Shown here piece after piece: positions 34,257 through 35,882 of a DNA stretch of 35,882 nucleotides (position 1 is its first letter; the number at the start of each line of letters is the position of its first letter). The position numbers were made by a program, and so were the translations under genes. The notes below the pieces were generated by a model. It was not told where the DNA came from. It made no database searches and saw nothing but the letters and a program-made list of their open reading frames with translations. The stretch is from the NCBI RefSeq assembly GCF_030676415.1, contig NZ_JAUUTW010000043.1, positions 1 to 35,882 on the forward strand, given 5' to 3'. Source of the stretch: Peribacillus frigoritolerans. GTDB taxonomy: Bacteria; Bacillota; Bacilli; Bacillales; DSM-1321.

Positions 34257-34300
34257 AAAGAGGGGATTCCTTATATTAGGAATCCCCTCTTTCTTGATTC
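34257..34300 (+). terminator. Terminator of swrC
   Basis: AAAGAGGGGATTCCT pairs perfectly with AGGAATCCCCTCTTT around TATATT. The tail is the T-rich end of the arm plus CTTG, so the U-tract is short. Confidence 0.85.
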
Positions 34301-34461
34301 AACAATTGATCAATATGTTCCTTAATATATTAGCCCTTCCACTTAGGCCCGTTTTGACGGAACTATATTCTTTCTTCTTTTAACCTCTCCCGTCTGATAA
34401 GACAAAACGTCCTATTCGTCATTTCCAAGGAAATTTGTTTGTTTTTAAACCTTATTTAAAC

Positions 34462-34489
34462 AAAAAAAAGGAAAGAACTCGCTTTCCCT
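34462..34489 (-). terminator. Terminator of the recombinase gene
   Basis: On the minus strand GGAAAG-CGAGTT-CTTTCC is followed by TTTTTTTT, 15 bp after the stop codon. The 34301-34460 interval beside it holds nothing recognisable. Confidence 0.88.
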
Positions 34490-34504
34490 AATAATTTCTA
34501 TAGA

Positions 34505-35344
34505 TTAGTGTTTCGTGAAAGTTTGGTCTATCGCATTTGCCAGATCTAACGATTTTTCTCTTAGATAACGCTTCGTTACGTTTAAATCTTTATGACCGGC
34601 AAGCTTTGATATCGTTTGTATATCTATTCCATTATCCACTAACCTTTGGCAAAAGGTATGTCGCAGTTTATGTGGATGCACATTGTATTTTTTTAATATA
34701 TATTGAACCGACCTTGGAGTGATCCTCTGATTATAGCTTGAGATGAATAACGGATCTGCTTTTTCTTTTAAAGAATAAAGATAATTTTTTACATGTTGTA
34801 TAGCCGATAGTGTAAGGGGAACGGATCTATCGATTTCACCTTTTGCGTTCCTGACACGTATATAATTCCGCTCTGTTTCCATAATGACGTCACGGCCATT
34901 TAAGTCACATAATTCAGAGACACGGATTCCAGTATGTAACAATAGGTAGACGATGGCAATGTTCCTTAGATTTCCTTCTGCTTCTATATCTCTTAACAGG
35001 ATCTGCTGCTCATTGATGCTTAAAGTTTCAGGTACCTCAAGCTTGTGCTCCTTAACCTTACGTTCCACAGTAAGCATTACCTGCGGTTTGCCTAAAAATT
35101 TAAAGAAGACATTTAGGGCGATATAGTGTTTTTCGATTGTTCCTGGGCTTTTCTTGCAATTTTCTAAATAATCAAGATAACCCTGAACATCTTCAGAATG
35201 AATCTCCAGCAATATCTTTTGTGTCTGGTCACAAAACTGTGAAAGGACACCAGTATACGTTTTGATCGTATTAGCTGATTTGCCTTGGTCTCTCAACCAT
35301 TCAGCAAACGAAAAAATCATTTCATCTTTAGCAGAGGTATCCAT
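34505..35344 (-). CDS. Solitary tyrosine recombinase (XerC/TnpI-like)
   Basis: A 279-residue tyrosine recombinase. The N-terminal SAM-like core-binding domain (about 1-95) contains TIKTYTGVLSQF. The catalytic domain has every active-site residue: Arg141 in HTGIRVSEL, Lys168 in RNAKGEID, His225 and Arg228 in HKLRHTF, His251 in GHKDLNVT and Tyr260 in TKRYL. Its size is like the resolvase TnpI of Tn4430 and the XerC/D proteins. No transposase, relaxase or phage genes accompany it. The start ATG at 35344 follows GGGGGAA. It is the first gene after an rRNA operon. Confidence 0.9.
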   Translation of the reverse strand: MDTSAKDEMIFSFAEWLRDQGKSANTIKTYTGVLSQFCDQTQKILLEIHSEDVQGYLDYLENCKKSPGTIEKHYIALNVFFKFLGKPQVMLTVERKVKEHKLEVPETLSINEQQILLRDIEAEGNLRNIAIVYLLLHTGIRVSELCDLNGRDVIMETERNYIRVRNAKGEIDRSVPLTLSAIQHVKNYLYSLKEKADPLFISSYNQRITPRSVQYILKKYNVHPHKLRHTFCQRLVDNGIDIQTISKLAGHKDLNVTKRYLREKSLDLANAIDQTFTKH

Positions 35345-35586
35345 CGGCTATTCCCCCAATGACAGTTTCAGAACTACGTTAAGTTTAACATATATCCCTA
35401 CAGAAACGAAGAATTTGTCCCTTTGTCTTAAACAGATATGGATAATACAGATAGCTGTAGAAATTCAGATGCATCTATAGTATGTCCTACCATTTATACT
35501 GCATATAACTTCCTTTATGGTCCTTTTGAGTCACTACTTTTTTTTAACAGGTTTAAATATAAAGATTCTGAAGGAATAACAACCTC

Positions 35587-35618
35587 AAAAAAAGACCAGC
35601 CGGATGGCTGATCTTTTT
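35587..35618 (-). terminator. rRNA operon terminator
   Basis: On the minus strand AAGATCAGCC-ATCC-GGCTGGTCTT is followed by TTTTT, just past the 5S gene. Confidence 0.92.
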
Positions 35619-35623
35619 AAATG

Positions 35624-35739
<116 letters not shown>

Positions 35740-35803
35740 CATGAAAGGAACGTTGTTCCTTCAAAACTAGATAATAAGAAGGTATTTCATTTTTTTAAAG
35801 CGT

Positions 35804-35882
35804 TGGTTAAGTCCTCGATCTATTAGTATCAGTCAGCTCCACATGTCGCCACGCTTCCACCTCTGACCTATCAACCTGATCA
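35804..35882 (-). rRNA. 23S ribosomal RNA, 3' end only
   Basis: On the minus strand the last bases of the window read TGATCAGGTTGATAGGTCAG and continue to GATCGAGGACTTAACCA, the conserved 3' end of Bacillus 23S rRNA. The gene runs off the right edge. A short spacer with an AAGGAAC/GTTCCTT hairpin separates it from 5S. Confidence 0.96.

Overview
The window is a piece of a low-GC Gram-positive chromosome from the family Bacillaceae. The protein sequences resemble those of Bacillus subtilis closely. Gene order from ddl to the tRNA cluster is also the B. subtilis order, read here in reverse complement: ddl, murF, cshA, ydbS, ydbT, ydcA, acpS, ydcC, alr, ndoAI, ndoA, rsbRSTUVW-sigB-rsbX, tex, cmpA, ydcK, tRNAs. 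The accessory content suggests a Bacillus or Peribacillus relative rather than B. subtilis itself; the species is inference.

Both ends lie in ribosomal RNA operons on the minus strand. The left edge holds the first bases of a 16S gene, preceded in its own transcript by eleven tRNA genes (Asn, Ser, Glu, Asp, Gln, Lys, Leu, Leu, Arg, Pro, Gly). Three strong sigma-A type promoters are spaced through that tRNA cluster. The right edge holds the end of a 23S gene, a 5S gene and their terminator. The roughly 34 kb between them therefore sits between two directly repeated rRNA operons.

The left two thirds (1.3-23 kb) is mostly core. It has ydcK (SprT family), the 39-codon sporulation gene cmpA, and tex. 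The complete eight-gene sigma-B stress operon follows, with an internal sigma-B promoter ahead of rsbV. Next come the NdoAI/NdoA (MazEF-type) antitoxin-toxin pair and alanine racemase, a sporulation-type lipoprotein, AcpS, a rhomboid protease, the YdbS/YdbT membrane PH-domain pair, the cold-shock helicase CshA, and the wall-precursor enzymes MurF and Ddl. This block is interrupted between cshA and murF by about 1.2 kb of gene-free DNA and a phosphatase gene absent from the B. subtilis order. The product has a degenerate receiver domain followed by a SpoIIE/RsbU-type PP2C domain, so it could feed the sigma-B partner switch encoded nearby.

The right third (23-35.6 kb) is accessory. It contains a duplicated structured intergenic repeat, two uncharacterised coupled genes, and a methyltransferase gene broken by several frameshifts. 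A glutamate-type symporter gene is preceded by a c-di-AMP (ydaO-yuaA) riboswitch with its own terminator. A YknW/YknX-like pair lacks the ABC transporter genes that normally follow it. Then come a diacylglycerol-kinase-family enzyme, a TetR repressor divergent from a SwrC-like RND exporter with matching operator palindromes at both genes, and a solitary tyrosine recombinase next to the rRNA operon.
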